Source of the DNA: an uncultured Chloroflexota bacterium
GTDB taxonomy: Bacteria > Chloroflexota > Anaerolineae > Promineifilales > Promineifilaceae
Direction of reading: 5' to 3'
Length of the DNA stretch: 5,467 nucleotides
Assembly: GCA_937958365.1 (NCBI GenBank)
Contig: CALFEW010001077.1
Span: forward strand, 1 to 5,467
The notes beneath the pieces are model-generated. The model did not search any database and was not told the DNA's origin. It worked only from the letters and a program-made list of their open reading frames with translations. Below, piece by piece: positions 4,965 to 5,467 of the stretch (position 1 is its first letter; every line of letters starts with the position of its first letter). The translations under genes and the position numbers were made by a program.

Positions 4965-5467
4965 TCAGCCGGTGACCGGCAGGCTGGATAGTTGTACGTT
5001 GGTGAAGAGGTAGTTGGCGTTGACCCAACCTACCAGACCATTCCCTAGACGGACCTGCACCCACGGGGGGACAACGGCCGTTGCGCTGCGCCCAATCAGC
5101 GTGACGCCGGTTCCGTTGCCAATGGTTGCCAGGGTGGGATAGGCCAGACCTGGGCCGGAACGGACATTCAGCGCCCCAGTCGTGACCACGGCGTTAAAAG
5201 CCACCGGCGGCGTTGTGCCGCCCACAACCGGCAAATTGGTGATGGGCACAGTGGGCTGCACCAGATTGCTGTTTACCCAACCGACGATGCCGTTGGGCGT
5301 ACGAATCTGCACCCAGGTGGCGTCGGCGGTGCGACCTAACAGCGTGACGCGAGTCCCCTGGTAAACCACTTCCAAAATGCCGAAATTCAGGCCAGGCCCG
5401 GAGCGCACGTTGAGCGCGCCGGTATTGACCAGGGCGGTCGCCGTCGGGGGTGTGGTGGTGGAGCCAT
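4965..5467 (-). CDS. SH3b (bacterial SH3-like) tandem-repeat protein, N-terminus missing
   Basis: The frame is open from the right edge of the window to TGA at 4967-4965, giving the last 166 residues. The GTG at 5408 lies inside an SH3b motif (NVRSGPG) and is not a start, so the gene continues outside. A Thr/Pro-rich linker (GSTTTPPTATA) leads into two SH3b domains, about residues 15-82 and 96-166. Both open with TGALNVRSGPGL and carry G-VTL-GR, a WVQ strand and VGWVN-N. A second Thr/Pro linker (GGTTPP, 82-87) joins them. SH3b domains usually bind cell-wall peptides or glycans in exported proteins, often beside a peptidase or amidase domain; here any catalytic part and signal peptide would be upstream. 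The second repeat has a three-residue insertion before its WVQ strand. The protein ends in LPVTG, but with no membrane segment or basic tail after it. Export is inferred. Confidence 0.88.
   Translation of the reverse strand, partial: GSTTTPPTATALVNTGALNVRSGPGLNFGILEVVYQGTRVTLLGRTADATWVQIRTPNGIVGWVNSNLVQPTVPITNLPVVGGTTPPVAFNAVVTTGALNVRSGPGLAYPTLATIGNGTGVTLIGRSATAVVPPWVQVRLGNGLVGWVNANYLFTNVQLSSLPVTG
4968..5423 (-). repeat. Two tandem copies of the SH3b-coding unit
   Basis: The units lie at 5423-5220 and 5180-4968 and repeat with a period of 81 residues. They share an identical 12-residue opening and the VGWVN core, while the DNA has diverged at synonymous and other positions. This points to an old internal duplication rather than a recent one. 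More copies may lie beyond the window edge. Confidence 0.85.

Larger units (their letters stand above)
209..5081. repeat. Dispersed palindromic octamer ACGGCCGT, nine copies
   Basis: Copies start at 209, 468, 1058, 1404, 1799, 2197, 3218, 4709 and 5074. Seven of the nine have A before them (AACGGCCGT) and five have TA. All lie inside genes; none is in the three gaps or in the Fur-family gene. They are read both as Asp/Asn-Gly-Arg (209, 468, 1404, 1799) and as Thr-Ala-Val (1058, 2197, 3218, 4709, and 5074 on the - strand), so no single protein motif or codon pair explains them. Confidence 0.85.

Noticed and set aside
4965..4982. The SH3b protein ends in LPVTG, matching the LPXTG sortase signal.
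   Set aside because: No hydrophobic segment or basic tail follows; the stop codon comes at once. The same place in the first repeat reads NLPVVG, so the match comes from the repeat's own linker.
1..5467. CRISPR arrays, tRNA or rRNA genes, insertion sequences, integrase or attachment sites, toxin-antitoxin pairs.
   Set aside because: I looked on both strands and saw no spaced direct repeats, cloverleaf, transposase motif or terminal inverted repeats that would support any of these.

Overview
The window is moderately GC-rich DNA with tightly packed genes, mostly on the + strand. It looks like a free-living bacterium. My best guess is Chloroflexota (an Anaerolineae- or Caldilineae-type lineage), from the style of the proteins (a BicA-like SulP permease, a secreted SH3b repeat protein) and a strongly over-represented palindrome, ACGGCCGT. 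No marker gene is present, so this placement is an inference of low to moderate confidence.

Layout, left to right. Positions 1-240 hold the 3' end of an unrecognised + strand gene. A 193-base gap follows, with only a weak promoter-like element and one short hairpin. Then come two tryptophan biosynthesis genes, trpD (434-1468) and trpC (1498-2325). They are separated by 29 bases, and the junction is built from five heptamers of the GATTAGA type that put a TAG stop in all three frames. A promoter-like sequence (2345-2373) lies before a Fur-family metal-responsive repressor gene (2384-2809). The 240-base gap before the next gene is unusually structured: a long hairpin, an 8-bp inverted repeat flanking a good promoter-like element, and a canonical intrinsic terminator lying in what would be the 5' leader of the downstream gene. 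That gene (3050-4816) encodes a SulP-family anion permease with a C-terminal STAS domain. A bidirectional terminator (4902-4938) separates it from a convergent - strand gene, cut by the right edge, that encodes a protein with two tandem SH3b repeats (4965-5467).

How the genes work together: TrpD and TrpC act two steps apart in the chorismate-to-tryptophan route (PRPP transfer to anthranilate, then indole ring closure) and are probably co-transcribed. The Fur-family regulator may control itself and possibly the neighbouring permease, but only proximity suggests this. The SH3b protein is an independent unit, probably exported.

The genes themselves are ordinary. I see no clear new multi-gene system. 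The parts most worth a second look are the candidate attenuator and operator region before the permease gene, the ACGGCCGT palindrome (nine copies, all in coding sequence, in two frame registers), and the three-frame-stop heptamer repeat between trpD and trpC.
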